From positions 186,001 through 250,000 of the forward strand of contig NZ_JHYO01000001.1 in the NCBI RefSeq assembly GCF_000688235.1: DNA of 64,000 nt, in the 5' to 3' direction. The notes under the pieces were generated by a model. It did not search any database, was not told the DNA's origin, and saw only the letters and a program-made list of their open reading frames with translations. Origin of the DNA: Terasakiella pusilla DSM 6293. GTDB lineage: Bacteria > Pseudomonadota > Alphaproteobacteria > Rhodospirillales > Terasakiellaceae. Of this stretch, positions 8,658 to 15,561 are shown one piece after another (position 1 is the first letter of the stretch; each line of letters starts with the position of its first letter). The position numbers and the translations under genes are program-made.

Positions 8658-9509
8658 ATGGAAATTTCAGCCCTAAAAGTCTTTATCGCCGTTGCGGAAA
8701 CCGGCGGCGTTTCCACAGCCGCAGAACGGTTGCATTGTGTCCAATCCAATGTCACCGCCCGCATCAAAAAACTGGAAGACGAGGTGCAGGTGCCATTGTT
8801 TATGCGCAAAAGCCGCGGCATGGAACTCAGCGCCCAAGGCCGCGTGCTGCTGGACCATGCCTATAAACTGTTGGATATGGAACGTCAGGCACGGCTGGCC
8901 GTCAGTGCCAGTCTAGAAGATGGCGGCAGCATCTCATTAGGCGCTATGGAAACGGCAATGGCGGTGCGTCTGCCCAGCATGATCAAAACCTTTCACCAGC
9001 GTCATCCCCATACGGAGCTATCGCTGTCCACCGGAACCACCGATGAAATGATCAAACAAGTTTTAAACCATCAACTGGATTGTGCCGTGGTCGGGTCCAC
9101 CGTTGAAAATGACGGGGTGTTGCAATATCCCTTTTTTCGCGAACGGCTGGTGCTGGTCAGCACACCGGGTGACGAAACCTCCCACACCTTGCTGGTTTAC
9201 CGCAAAGGCTGCGCCTATCGCGCGCGGGCAGAAGAATGGCTACGCCGCATCGGTCGCCTGCCCTTCAACGTCATGGAATTTGGCACGCAGGAAGGCATCG
9301 TCGGCTGTGTCTCCGCGGGGCTTGGCCTGACCATCCTGCCGCTAGAAGTCGCCAAAAACCTGAAAGGGGACTTCACCATCACTGATCTGCCCGACGACAT
9401 CGCCATTGTGGACACTTATCTGATCTGCAAAAAATCAACCATTCAGACCAAACCGATGAAGACACTGCTTGAACTCGCCAACCAACAGAACCTGTCTCAA
9501 GTCGCCTAG
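8658..9509 (+). CDS. LysR-family transcriptional regulator
   Basis: The N-terminal winged helix-turn-helix (about residues 1-60, with GGVSTAAERLHCVQSNVTAR as recognition region) and the C-terminal effector domain are those of a LysR-type regulator of 283 residues. I start at the ATG at 8658: MEISALKVF is the normal family beginning and an AGAGG site lies five bases ahead. The frame also opens at a GTG at 8640, but that falls inside the operator dyad. The gene is divergent from the YbfB-type MFS gene, the usual arrangement of a LysR regulator and its target. The effector is unknown. Confidence 0.9.
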   Translation: MEISALKVFIAVAETGGVSTAAERLHCVQSNVTARIKKLEDEVQVPLFMRKSRGMELSAQGRVLLDHAYKLLDMERQARLAVSASLEDGGSISLGAMETAMAVRLPSMIKTFHQRHPHTELSLSTGTTDEMIKQVLNHQLDCAVVGSTVENDGVLQYPFFRERLVLVSTPGDETSHTLLVYRKGCAYRARAEEWLRRIGRLPFNVMEFGTQEGIVGCVSAGLGLTILPLEVAKNLKGDFTITDLPDDIAIVDTYLICKKSTIQTKPMKTLLELANQQNLSQVA

Positions 9510-9511
9510 CT

Positions 9512-9904
9512 TTACCAGTCGTCGCTATTTGGCTGACCGCTGCGGCCAGACCCGAAATAATCACCGTTCATCGACTGATCCTTGCGATACTCACGGCGAG
9601 AGACTGGTGGTTCTGACGGGGTATACTCTCCACGTCCGCTAGACATTTTCGCCGGGGGCAAGGCACCGCATTTATAGGTGTCTTTATAACCACGTTTACC
9701 TTCGGTCATTTTTGTGGCAACCCATGTGGCGGGCTTTTGATATCGCTGGCAGTATTCATCCGCGCTCTTGTCTGACAAAGACCGCCCATCATAAATAGTG
9801 CGCAAAAACACAATATAGCCGTCGCGATCCTCCGAAATCAACGTCGCGCGCATACAGCCTGTCAATATTAAGCTCAGGCCAATCCCCATAAGTAAATAAC
9901 GCAT
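9512..9904 (-). CDS. Small lipoprotein of unknown function
   Basis: The product of about 130 residues starts with a signal peptide ending in the lipobox LTGC (about residue 17), so it should be a membrane-anchored lipoprotein. The mature part has two further cysteines that could form a disulfide and a low-complexity, Ser/Gly/Pro/Arg-rich tail. I prefer the ATG at 9904 because AAGGGG lies well spaced ahead; a GTG two codons upstream is also open. It converges on the LysR gene, with 2 bp between stop codons. I do not recognise the family. Confidence 0.7.
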   Translation of the reverse strand: MRYLLMGIGLSLILTGCMRATLISEDRDGYIVFLRTIYDGRSLSDKSADEYCQRYQKPATWVATKMTEGKRGYKDTYKCGALPPAKMSSGRGEYTPSEPPVSRREYRKDQSMNGDYFGSGRSGQPNSDDW

Positions 9905-9972
9905 AACCACCCCTTTCTTTTTAAAATCAAGGCGCAGTTATACGTTACTTAAAATTGTGCAACAATACTATT

Positions 9973-10527
9973 TTAAGCCATCATACTTTCAGGCAAGGAC
10001 GTATCGCTAAAGGTCGGCAAGCGACGGGCATCAAACAGTTGATAGTGCCACCATTCATTTCTAAAGAAATCCCAGCCTGCCGTTGTCATAATCCCCATCA
10101 GGATCAAACGGTTTTTCTCTGCTTCCGGGGAGACATCGGGATTACCGTGGTGAGACAACGGCGTAAACGCATCAAAGCCCGTGCCCATGTCAAGGTCCAC
10201 CCCGTTTTCGTCCATCAAAGTCAGATCAATCGCCGCCCCGCGTGAATGGGGGGATCCCCGGCGCGGGTCTGCCAAAAATTCGTCATCCGGCGTATGATTC
10301 CACAGCTTCCATTGGGCTTCGCTGGGGCGAAACGCATCAAAAATGCGAAAACGATAGCCCTGACGGGCCGCAATCTCGATCGCCACTCGCAATAGGGCCT
10401 CTGCCTCTTCATGCAGATAACAATGGGCCTTGGCATAGACCGGCTCGCCCGTAAAGTTATCGTTTGTTGCATATTTCAGATCCAGCACGACATCGTGGGT
10501 CTGTTCCGTAATTTCGATCAGCGCCAT
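9973..10527 (-). CDS. D-alanyl-D-alanine dipeptidase, VanX/DdpX family
   Basis: Enzymes of this family (peptidase M15D) hydrolyse D-Ala-D-Ala with a zinc ion. The 184-residue protein has the metal-binding SHSRGAAID block (His and Asp ligands, near residue 94) and the C-terminal EWWHYQ motif with the catalytic Glu and third zinc ligand His. The conserved DAFRPSEAQ region lies near residue 64. No signal peptide is visible, so it is probably cytosolic, as DdpX is, and would recycle peptidoglycan dipeptide rather than give vancomycin resistance; no vanHA genes are nearby. It is divergent from tsaB. Confidence 0.87.
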   Translation of the reverse strand: MALIEITEQTHDVVLDLKYATNDNFTGEPVYAKAHCYLHEEAEALLRVAIEIAARQGYRFRIFDAFRPSEAQWKLWNHTPDDEFLADPRRGSPHSRGAAIDLTLMDENGVDLDMGTGFDAFTPLSHHGNPDVSPEAEKNRLILMGIMTTAGWDFFRNEWWHYQLFDARRLPTFSDTSLPESMMA

Positions 10528-10604
10528 TTGTTCTTCTACCTGTTGATGAATGAAGCGGTTTCACAGTATAAGAGCCCATTGGTTGAGAAAAGGTAATTTT
10601 CTTT

Positions 10605-11288
10605 ATGAAGATTTTGGCATTAGACAGCGCCGCGCAAGCATGCTCGGTCGCGATCTGGCAAGACACGGGCATCATTGCCCATGAGTTTGAAGAAATGGCA
10701 CGCGGTCATGCAAGTGATCTGTTGCCCATGGTCGATCGCGTCCTAGCACAAGCATCCATGCGGGTCACTGACATGGATGCCATTGCTGTCACGGTTGGCC
10801 CCGGCGGCTTTACCGGCTTACGCATCGCTTTGGCCTGCGCGCGTGGATTTGGCGTCGCTGCCAAACTGCCCGTGATCGGCATTACGACACTGGAAGCCCT
10901 CGCCTATGCAGAATCCGATCGTCGCCTTCCCTTACTTGCCGCGCTTGATGCTAAACGAGCAGACCTCTATGCACAATATTTTGCCCCGGATAACACCGCG
11001 TTAAGTGACCCGGTGGCTCAAATGCCGCAAGATATCGTGTCTTTATGCCCACCGCAGACCACTGAAATCCTGATCGCAGGGGACTGCTTTGAGCGTTTAC
11101 AGCCCCTGTTTTTAGAAAAAGGCGTGAGCGCGATCAAAGCTGACGCGCGTAATCCCGATGCGGCAGCCGTCGCCAGCCTTGCGGCACGCCGCGGCCTGCC
11201 GACAGACCCGAGCCAACGCCCGTCCGCCTTCTACATTCGCCCGCCAGATGCGGCCCTGCCCAAAAATGGCGGTCGCCTACGGCCATGA
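10605..11288 (+). CDS. tsaB: tRNA N6-threonylcarbamoyladenosine biosynthesis protein TsaB
   Basis: TsaB is the scaffold partner of TsaD and TsaE in making t6A37 on tRNAs that read ANN codons. The 227-residue protein has the ASKHA-fold N-terminus (ILALDSAAQACSVAI) and the conserved GPGGFTGLRIALACARG block near residues 66-83. The catalytic histidines of TsaD are absent, as expected for TsaB. It overlaps rimI by 4 bp, a very common pairing. Confidence 0.93.
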   Translation: MKILALDSAAQACSVAIWQDTGIIAHEFEEMARGHASDLLPMVDRVLAQASMRVTDMDAIAVTVGPGGFTGLRIALACARGFGVAAKLPVIGITTLEALAYAESDRRLPLLAALDAKRADLYAQYFAPDNTALSDPVAQMPQDIVSLCPPQTTEILIAGDCFERLQPLFLEKGVSAIKADARNPDAAAVASLAARRGLPTDPSQRPSAFYIRPPDAALPKNGGRLRP

Positions 11289-11713
11289 CGCTGGTTGAAC
11301 TCACAGCCTTTCATGCGGATATCGTCGCGGAGCTTCATCGCACCAGCTTTGAGGAGAACTGGAGTGCAAACGCCTTTGCCGAGCTGATGACCCTGCCCGC
11401 CAGCTTTGGCTTCCTCGCCCTAAAAGACGATCAGCCCGTCGGCTTTATCCTCTGCCAAGGCGATGCGGTTGAAGCAGAGATCATCACCATCGCCACAGAT
11501 CCAGCGGCCCGGCGCACCGGCATTGCAGGCCAGCTCGTCACCAACATTGGCACCAAAACCCAGCGCCTGTTTCTGGAAGTCGCCGAAGATAATCCCGCTG
11601 CCCTTGCTTTTTATACGCAGTTTGGCTTCACCCAAGTTGGACGCCGTAAAAACTACTATAAACATCACAATCGTGATGATGTAGACGCTTTAGTAATGGA
11701 AAAGTCCTTTTAA
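11285..11713 (+). CDS. rimI: Ribosomal protein S18-alanine N-acetyltransferase RimI
   Basis: This 142-residue GNAT-fold protein has the acetyl-CoA-binding segment ATDPAARRTGIAGQLV (an R/QxxGxG/A variant) and the C-terminal EVAEDNPAALAFYTQFGF block seen in RimI. In E. coli RimI acetylates the N-terminus of ribosomal protein S18. Translational coupling to tsaB through a 4-bp overlap supports the name. The TusA-like gene converges and overlaps its stop by 4 bp. Confidence 0.88.
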   Translation: MTLVELTAFHADIVAELHRTSFEENWSANAFAELMTLPASFGFLALKDDQPVGFILCQGDAVEAEIITIATDPAARRTGIAGQLVTNIGTKTQRLFLEVAEDNPAALAFYTQFGFTQVGRRKNYYKHHNRDDVDALVMEKSF

Positions 11714-11973
11714 GCCTTCTGAATAAACAGAAGATAGGTCTTCCCATCTTCTTGTGGAATCTCCTGCAATATAGAATGGCCCAATTCTCTTGCAGAAAGC
11801 GGTACATTCTTTAACGGCTCTCCCTCATTCAATAATACTTCAAGAACTTCACCCGACTGCATTTTTTCGAGACGTATCTTTGTCTTCACAAACGTCATCG
11901 GGCAGCTATCAGATGTAATGTCGATATAAGAATGAGAAGTAATACTTTTATTATTACTCAAAATACTATCCAT
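11710..11973 (-). CDS. TusA/SirA-like sulfur-carrier protein
   Basis: The 87-residue protein has the TusA two-layer alpha/beta pattern: a short strand, then the active cysteine in DSCPMTFVKTK at the start of helix one, then a GEVLEVLLNEGEPLKNVP segment. TusA proteins pass persulfide sulfur in tRNA thiolation, molybdenum-cofactor work or sulfur oxidation. Here the usual CPxP reads CPMT, so the second proline is missing, although the cysteine remains. The gene is convergent with rimI and lies in an AT-richer patch. The partner is unknown. Confidence 0.72.
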   Translation of the reverse strand: MDSILSNNKSITSHSYIDITSDSCPMTFVKTKIRLEKMQSGEVLEVLLNEGEPLKNVPLSARELGHSILQEIPQEDGKTYLLFIQKA

Positions 11974-11980
11974 TTAATCA

Positions 11981-12009
11981 TTGTCACCATTTAGAAATGC
12001 AACTATAAA
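11981..12009 (+). promoter_or_regulatory. Candidate sigma-70 promoter of mucR
   Basis: TTGTCA at 11981-11986 and TATAAA at 12004-12009 are separated by 17 bp. Transcription would begin near 12016, about 30 bases before the mucR start. Confidence 0.55.
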
Positions 12010-12044
12010 CAAAGAGCCGCAGAACTAATATAATCGTAAGGAAC

Positions 12045-12461
12045 ATGTTTAGCATGAGCGAACAACCCAGCAAACTTGAACTTTTAGAACTGACCTCCGA
12101 AATTGTATCGGCTCATGTCAGCAACAATTCCGTCAGCACCAGCGACCTACCACAATTGATCGAAGATGTTTACAAAACACTCGGCACCGTTGGCGAGAAA
12201 CCTGAAATAAAGGAAAAAGTCCAACCGGCTGTTCCTGTTAAAAAATCCATCCAGCAAGAATATCTGATTTGTCTGGAAGACGGCAAAAAGCTCAAGATGC
12301 TGAAACGCCACCTGAAAACAGCCTATAATATGACGCCGGAAGAATACCGCGAAAAGTGGAACCTGCCGTCAGATTACCCGATGGTTGCCCCCAATTATGC
12401 AGAGCACCGCAGCTCCCTTGCGAAAAAGATCGGTCTGGGTACGCGCGCCCGTAAAAAATAA
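12045..12461 (+). CDS. MucR/Ros-family transcriptional regulator
   Basis: MucR/Ros proteins are alphaproteobacterial regulators of surface polysaccharide, motility and cell-cycle genes and bind AT-rich DNA. Residues from about 66 on give the family signature (ICLEDGKKLKMLKRHL, then MTPEEYREKW and YPMVAPNYAEHRSSLAKKIGLG). The Ros zinc ligands are not all kept: the second Cys position is Asp and the last His is replaced (TAYN). Related proteins are known to work without a full C2H2 set. The ATG at 12045 sits very close to AAGGA; the ATG at 12054 is an alternative start. A good promoter lies upstream and a bidirectional terminator follows. Confidence 0.88.
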   Translation: MFSMSEQPSKLELLELTSEIVSAHVSNNSVSTSDLPQLIEDVYKTLGTVGEKPEIKEKVQPAVPVKKSIQQEYLICLEDGKKLKMLKRHLKTAYNMTPEEYREKWNLPSDYPMVAPNYAEHRSSLAKKIGLGTRARKK

Positions 12462-12484
12462 GACGCCGCCCTAACGACAGATAC

Positions 12485-12523
12485 AAAAAAAGCCCTGCCG
12501 ATTATTCAGCAGGGCTTTTTTTT
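12485..12523. terminator. Bidirectional intrinsic terminator between mucR and trxA
   Basis: AAAAAGCCCTGC (12487-12498) and GCAGGGCTTTTT (12509-12520) form a 12-bp perfect stem with a 10-base loop. An A-run on one side and a T-run on the other let it stop transcripts from both convergent genes. Confidence 0.88.
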
Positions 12524-12549
12524 AAATTCAGCAAAGAACTGTCTGGACC

Positions 12550-12867
12550 TTAAAGGACAGACTCGATCCATTCCTGCAATTTGTTTTTCGGCAGCGCACC
12601 GATTTTAGTCGCCGCAACTTGACCGTCTTTAAACAGCATCAGAGTCGGGATACCACGCACACCAAACTTAGAAGGCGTGCCGGGGTTTTCATCGATGTTG
12701 AGTTTGGCAATAGTGACTTTACCTGCCAGTTCCTCAGACAGTTCGTCCAGTGCCGGAGCGATCTGCTTACACGGGCCACACCATTCTGCCCAGAAATCAA
12801 CCAGTACAGGCTTATCGGAATTTACGACATCTGCATCAAAGCTGTCGTCTGTAATCTTTTGTGTCAT
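12550..12867 (-). CDS. trxA: Thioredoxin
   Basis: Thioredoxin is the general cytosolic disulfide reductant. The catalytic WCGPC is at about residue 31 and the cis-proline loop GIPTLMLF at about 75; length (105 residues from the chosen start) is standard. The frame opens at 12888, but I prefer the ATG at 12867 ([10 protein letters not shown]) because AGGA lies seven bases ahead. A promoter-like sequence sits 38-66 bp upstream, and the gene shares a bidirectional terminator with mucR. Confidence 0.95.
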   Translation of the reverse strand: MTQKITDDSFDADVVNSDKPVLVDFWAEWCGPCKQIAPALDELSEELAGKVTIAKLNIDENPGTPSKFGVRGIPTLMLFKDGQVAATKIGALPKNKLQEWIESVL

Positions 12868-12904
12868 AATCTTATCCTGAAGGATCAAAAAAAACGTGAC
12901 TTGA

Positions 12905-12933
12905 ATTTAGGGTCATGAACCCACCTCGTCAAG
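12905..12933 (-). promoter_or_regulatory. Candidate promoter of trxA
   Basis: On the minus strand CTTGAC (12933-12928) and CTAAAT (12910-12905) are separated by 17 bp, close to the alphaproteobacterial CTTGAC-N17-CTATAT pattern. The leader to the trxA start would be about 31 bases. Confidence 0.5.
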
Positions 12934-13042
12934 ACATGGACGAAAGAAACTGAATTTGTGCCCGCTGCATCTTGTGTTGCGCCCGTGGATGTATAAGATG
13001 GCGGACCTTTATGGATCGCATTTGTTTAGAGAATCAGATTTT

Positions 13043-13648
13043 ATGACCATTGCGTCTTTTGGCCCACAAACACACATGTGCGTCGGTTTACTCGGCGGCT
13101 CCTTCAACCCCGCGCACCAAGGTCACGTCTACATTTCAGAAATGGCACTCAAGCAAATGGGGCTAGATCAGGTCTGGTGGCTTGTCTCTCCACAAAACCC
13201 GCTAAAATCCAAAAAAGGCATGGCCCCGCTGGAAAAGCGTGTTAAAACTGCCGCACAAGTGGTGAAAAACCCCAAAATACGCATAACAGCACTTGAAACA
13301 CGGCTGGGGACTCGGTATACCGCCGACACGCTAAAAGCATTGCATATGCGTTATCCCAACATCCGGTTTGTCTGGATTATGGGAGCGGACAATCTGGCAA
13401 CGTTTCATCGCTGGAAAGACTGGCAGGTCATTTTCAACATGTGCAGGATTGCCATTTATCACCGTCCCACTTATGCTTTAAAGGCGTTGTCGTCGATAAC
13501 AGCCCAACGATTCAGGAACAAGCGCTTACCTGCCCGCATGGCGCCCGTCCTGAAACAAAAGGACAACGGCAACTGGATTTTTCTGCCCATCCGGGGAAAC
13601 ACGTTATCGGCAACCGAAATACGTAACCGACTTGAACATAAGGAATAA
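13043..13648 (+). CDS. nadD: Nicotinate-nucleotide adenylyltransferase
   Basis: NadD joins nicotinate mononucleotide to AMP in NAD synthesis. The nucleotidyltransferase motif GGSFNPAHQGH and the C-terminal LSATEIRNRL (SxTxIR-type) motif are present. The frame opens at 12956, but I start at the ATG at 13043 (MTIASFG), which gives a normal length of about 201 residues; the ribosome site (AGAGAA) is weak, so the start is uncertain. It overlaps rsfS by 17 bp and leads nadD-rsfS-rlmH, a conserved set. In many relatives proA precedes nadD; here proA is about 9 kb away on the other strand. Confidence 0.9.
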   Translation: MTIASFGPQTHMCVGLLGGSFNPAHQGHVYISEMALKQMGLDQVWWLVSPQNPLKSKKGMAPLEKRVKTAAQVVKNPKIRITALETRLGTRYTADTLKALHMRYPNIRFVWIMGADNLATFHRWKDWQVIFNMCRIAIYHRPTYALKALSSITAQRFRNKRLPARMAPVLKQKDNGNWIFLPIRGNTLSATEIRNRLEHKE

Positions 13649-14033
13649 GACCATAGCACGCGCGAAAAAAAGCCAACTTTCATCCAAGGAAATTCTGGAT
13701 ATGGCTGTGACCTCTTTGGACGACGACAAAGCCAAAGATATTGTCACCATCGATTTAGCAGGAAAATCAAGTCTCGCAGATCATCTGGTAATTGCGTCCG
13801 GTACCTCGCAACGCCAGGTCGTCGCCATGGCTGAGCACCTGATGGAAAAACTCAAAGCAGCCGGTATGAAAGGTCTCGTCGCCGAAGGGAAAGACCAAGG
13901 TGACTGGGTCGTCCTAGATGCATTTGACGTCATCGTTCACCTGTTCCGCCCGGAAGTGCGCGAGTTCTACAATCTGGAAAAAATGTGGGACGGCCCCAAA
14001 GCCAACGCCGCTGAAGCCGAAACCATCGGCTGA
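13632..14033 (+). CDS. rsfS: Ribosomal silencing factor RsfS
   Basis: RsfS binds ribosomal protein L14 and blocks subunit joining when nutrients are short. The 133-residue protein has the family core: SLDDDKAKDIVTIDL, then VIASGTSQRQVVAMAEHL, then GDWVVLDAFDVIVHLF. Its start is unclear. The TTG at 13632 inside the end of nadD has no ribosome site, while an AAGGA at 13640-13644 precedes only an ATA codon (13652), and the first in-frame ATG (13701) would cut into the domain. The stop overlaps the rlmH start (ATGA). Confidence 0.9.
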   Translation: MNIRNKTIARAKKSQLSSKEILDMAVTSLDDDKAKDIVTIDLAGKSSLADHLVIASGTSQRQVVAMAEHLMEKLKAAGMKGLVAEGKDQGDWVVLDAFDVIVHLFRPEVREFYNLEKMWDGPKANAAEAETIG

Positions 14034-14491
14034 TGCGCAGCCACATCATTGCCATGGGTAAATGGAAAAAAGGGCCTGAACAGGCCCTTTTTGATACCTA
14101 CTGCGATCGCATGCGCCCGGCCCCTGTCCTCAAAGAACTGGATATCCGAAAAAAGCTTAGTGGTGACGAACTGAAACAGGCCGAAGCCACCCTGCTGCTG
14201 GAAGCCGTGCCCAAAGGGGCCGTCATCGTTGCCATGGATGAACGCGGCAAAACCCTGCCCAGCCGGACCTTTGCCGATAAAATCCAGACCTGGATGGATC
14301 AGGGACGCGGTGATATCGCCTTTATCATCGGCGGGGCTGACGGTCTGGATGAAAGCGTGCGCGCCCGCGCTGATCTCTTGCTCAGTTTCGGGGCCATGAC
14401 ATGGCCACACATGCTGGTCCGCCCCATGCTCGCAGAACAACTCTTTCGCGCACAGGCGATTCTGGCCGGCCATCCATATCATAGAGATTGA
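14033..14491 (+). CDS. rlmH: 23S rRNA pseudouridine1915-N3-methyltransferase RlmH
   Basis: RlmH methylates pseudouridine 1915 in helix 69 of 23S rRNA and uses S-adenosylmethionine in a SPOUT knot. The 152-residue protein has the family IGGADGLDESV loop and the C-terminal EQLFRAQ...HPYHR tail, including the final HPYHRD that completes the active site. Its ATG overlaps the rsfS stop, so the two are translationally coupled. About 195 bases with nested inverted repeats follow. Confidence 0.94.
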   Translation: MRSHIIAMGKWKKGPEQALFDTYCDRMRPAPVLKELDIRKKLSGDELKQAEATLLLEAVPKGAVIVAMDERGKTLPSRTFADKIQTWMDQGRGDIAFIIGGADGLDESVRARADLLLSFGAMTWPHMLVRPMLAEQLFRAQAILAGHPYHRD

Positions 14492-14512
14492 TCACGACTG
14501 ACTAAACGGCAG

Positions 14513-14622
14513 GTTTCGTTAAAACCTTCCCCCAAAAACATTGCCTGAATTCTCCTTTCTTGAAGATTTTCTGATAAATGTGGGGTATATCTCAAGAAAG
14601 GGATTTGCGGTTTTGACGAAAC
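14513..14622. repeat. Nested inverted repeats upstream of the receptor-like orphan
   Basis: Outer arms at 14513-14526 and 14609-14622 match as inverted copies at 13 of 14 positions, and the one mismatch is a G-T. Inside them CCTTTCTTGA (14554-14563) and TCAAGAAAGG (14592-14601) are a perfect 10-bp pair with a 28-base spacer. Each outer arm is itself nearly palindromic (GGTTT, five bases, AAACC or AAACA), so the arms may be two copies of one operator. The region separates rlmH from the gene at 14687 and holds no other gene. Confidence 0.5.
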
Positions 14623-14686
14623 AGGTCATAATCCCATATAAATAATTGAGAAACAGTTTTCACCAGCAAAGGGCGAAGCGATAACG

Positions 14687-15445
14687 ATGCAAGATTCAGT
14701 CAGCTCACATGCATATGAGGCACCTAATTCTCAGGTTGCACAGTACCAACACGAACTCTTCGGTCAATGCCGCAACACGCTGGAAGCCTTTCAGGGTCTG
14801 GGCGATGTTGCCGAAGACATGCGTATCCTGTCGCTGAACGCGGAATTGGCAGCCGGTCGCGCCGGATCTTACGGTGTCTCCATCCGTGCTCTGACCCAAT
14901 ATACCCGTGAACTGGTTAACCGCCTTGAGCAAATCAACCTCGAAATGGGGAAGGTTGAAGCCTTCAAGGAAGCCGACGAGCTTGAACAGTCAGAATCTGT
15001 CGCCCATGAAGAAGAGACATATCAAGAAGCCGAATATGCTGAAGAAGCAACTTATGACGAATATGCTTCTGAAGAGTATGCCGAAGGGGACTATGACTAC
15101 AGCGATCAAGACTATGATAACGCGGGCTACACCGATGAAGGTGATCAAGCCATCGCTGCTTTGCTGGCACAGTTTGAACAAGAAAACGGCGGCGTCAAAT
15201 ACCTGAACGAACAGGCAAAACGTATTGCCGAAGTGGTTTCCCAGTCCAATTCCATCGCAACCAACATGGCGATTGAGGCCGCGACGGCCGGTCAATATGA
15301 GGGCACCTTTACAAACGTGGCAAATGACATGCGCGGTTTCGTAGACACCTTGAAAAACATGGTGACACGCGCGCAGGACTCTATCGAAAAGGCATTCCGT
15401 GCGGAAAAGAGCCTGAAAGAACTTGAAGCGTCTGCCCGTCAGTAA
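14687..15445 (+). CDS. Cytosolic protein with two chemoreceptor-hairpin-like segments
   Basis: I do not recognise a named family. The 252-residue protein has no membrane segment. Residues 40-80 (MRILSLNAELAAGRAG onward) and 180-222 (SIATNMAIEAATAG onward) each resemble the tip of a methyl-accepting chemotaxis protein, where a typical sequence is [15 protein letters not shown]. They are joined by a linker (about 90-152) that is very rich in Glu, Asp, Tyr and Ala. It could be a degenerate soluble receptor or an adaptor that inserts into receptor arrays; this is inference. It interrupts the otherwise conserved rlmH-gpmI run, with inverted repeats on both sides. Confidence 0.7.
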   Translation: MQDSVSSHAYEAPNSQVAQYQHELFGQCRNTLEAFQGLGDVAEDMRILSLNAELAAGRAGSYGVSIRALTQYTRELVNRLEQINLEMGKVEAFKEADELEQSESVAHEEETYQEAEYAEEATYDEYASEEYAEGDYDYSDQDYDNAGYTDEGDQAIAALLAQFEQENGGVKYLNEQAKRIAEVVSQSNSIATNMAIEAATAGQYEGTFTNVANDMRGFVDTLKNMVTRAQDSIEKAFRAEKSLKELEASARQ

Positions 15446-15469
15446 CGACATCTTACTTTTAAGGATTTT

Positions 15470-15526
15470 TGTGGGTCGTCTCTATTTTAAAACCAGTCAC
15501 TTGGTTTTATAATGGAACGACCCACA
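15470..15526. other. Two-step hairpin before gpmI
   Basis: TGTGGGTCGT (15470-15479) pairs perfectly with ACGACCCACA (15517-15526). Inside, TAAAACCA (15488-15495) pairs with TGGTTTTA (15502-15509) around a six-base loop. No T-run follows on the plus strand, so it is more likely a processing, attenuation or binding element than a simple terminator. It ends 36 bases before the gpmI start. Confidence 0.55.
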
Positions 15527-15561
15527 TACATTAAGCCCCCTAACAAGCTTTGAAGATTGAC

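Noticed and set aside
9973-10527. Vancomycin-resistance role for the VanX-like gene
   Set aside because: No VanH, VanA or two-component genes are nearby, and the organism is Gram-negative; a role in dipeptide recycling is more likely.
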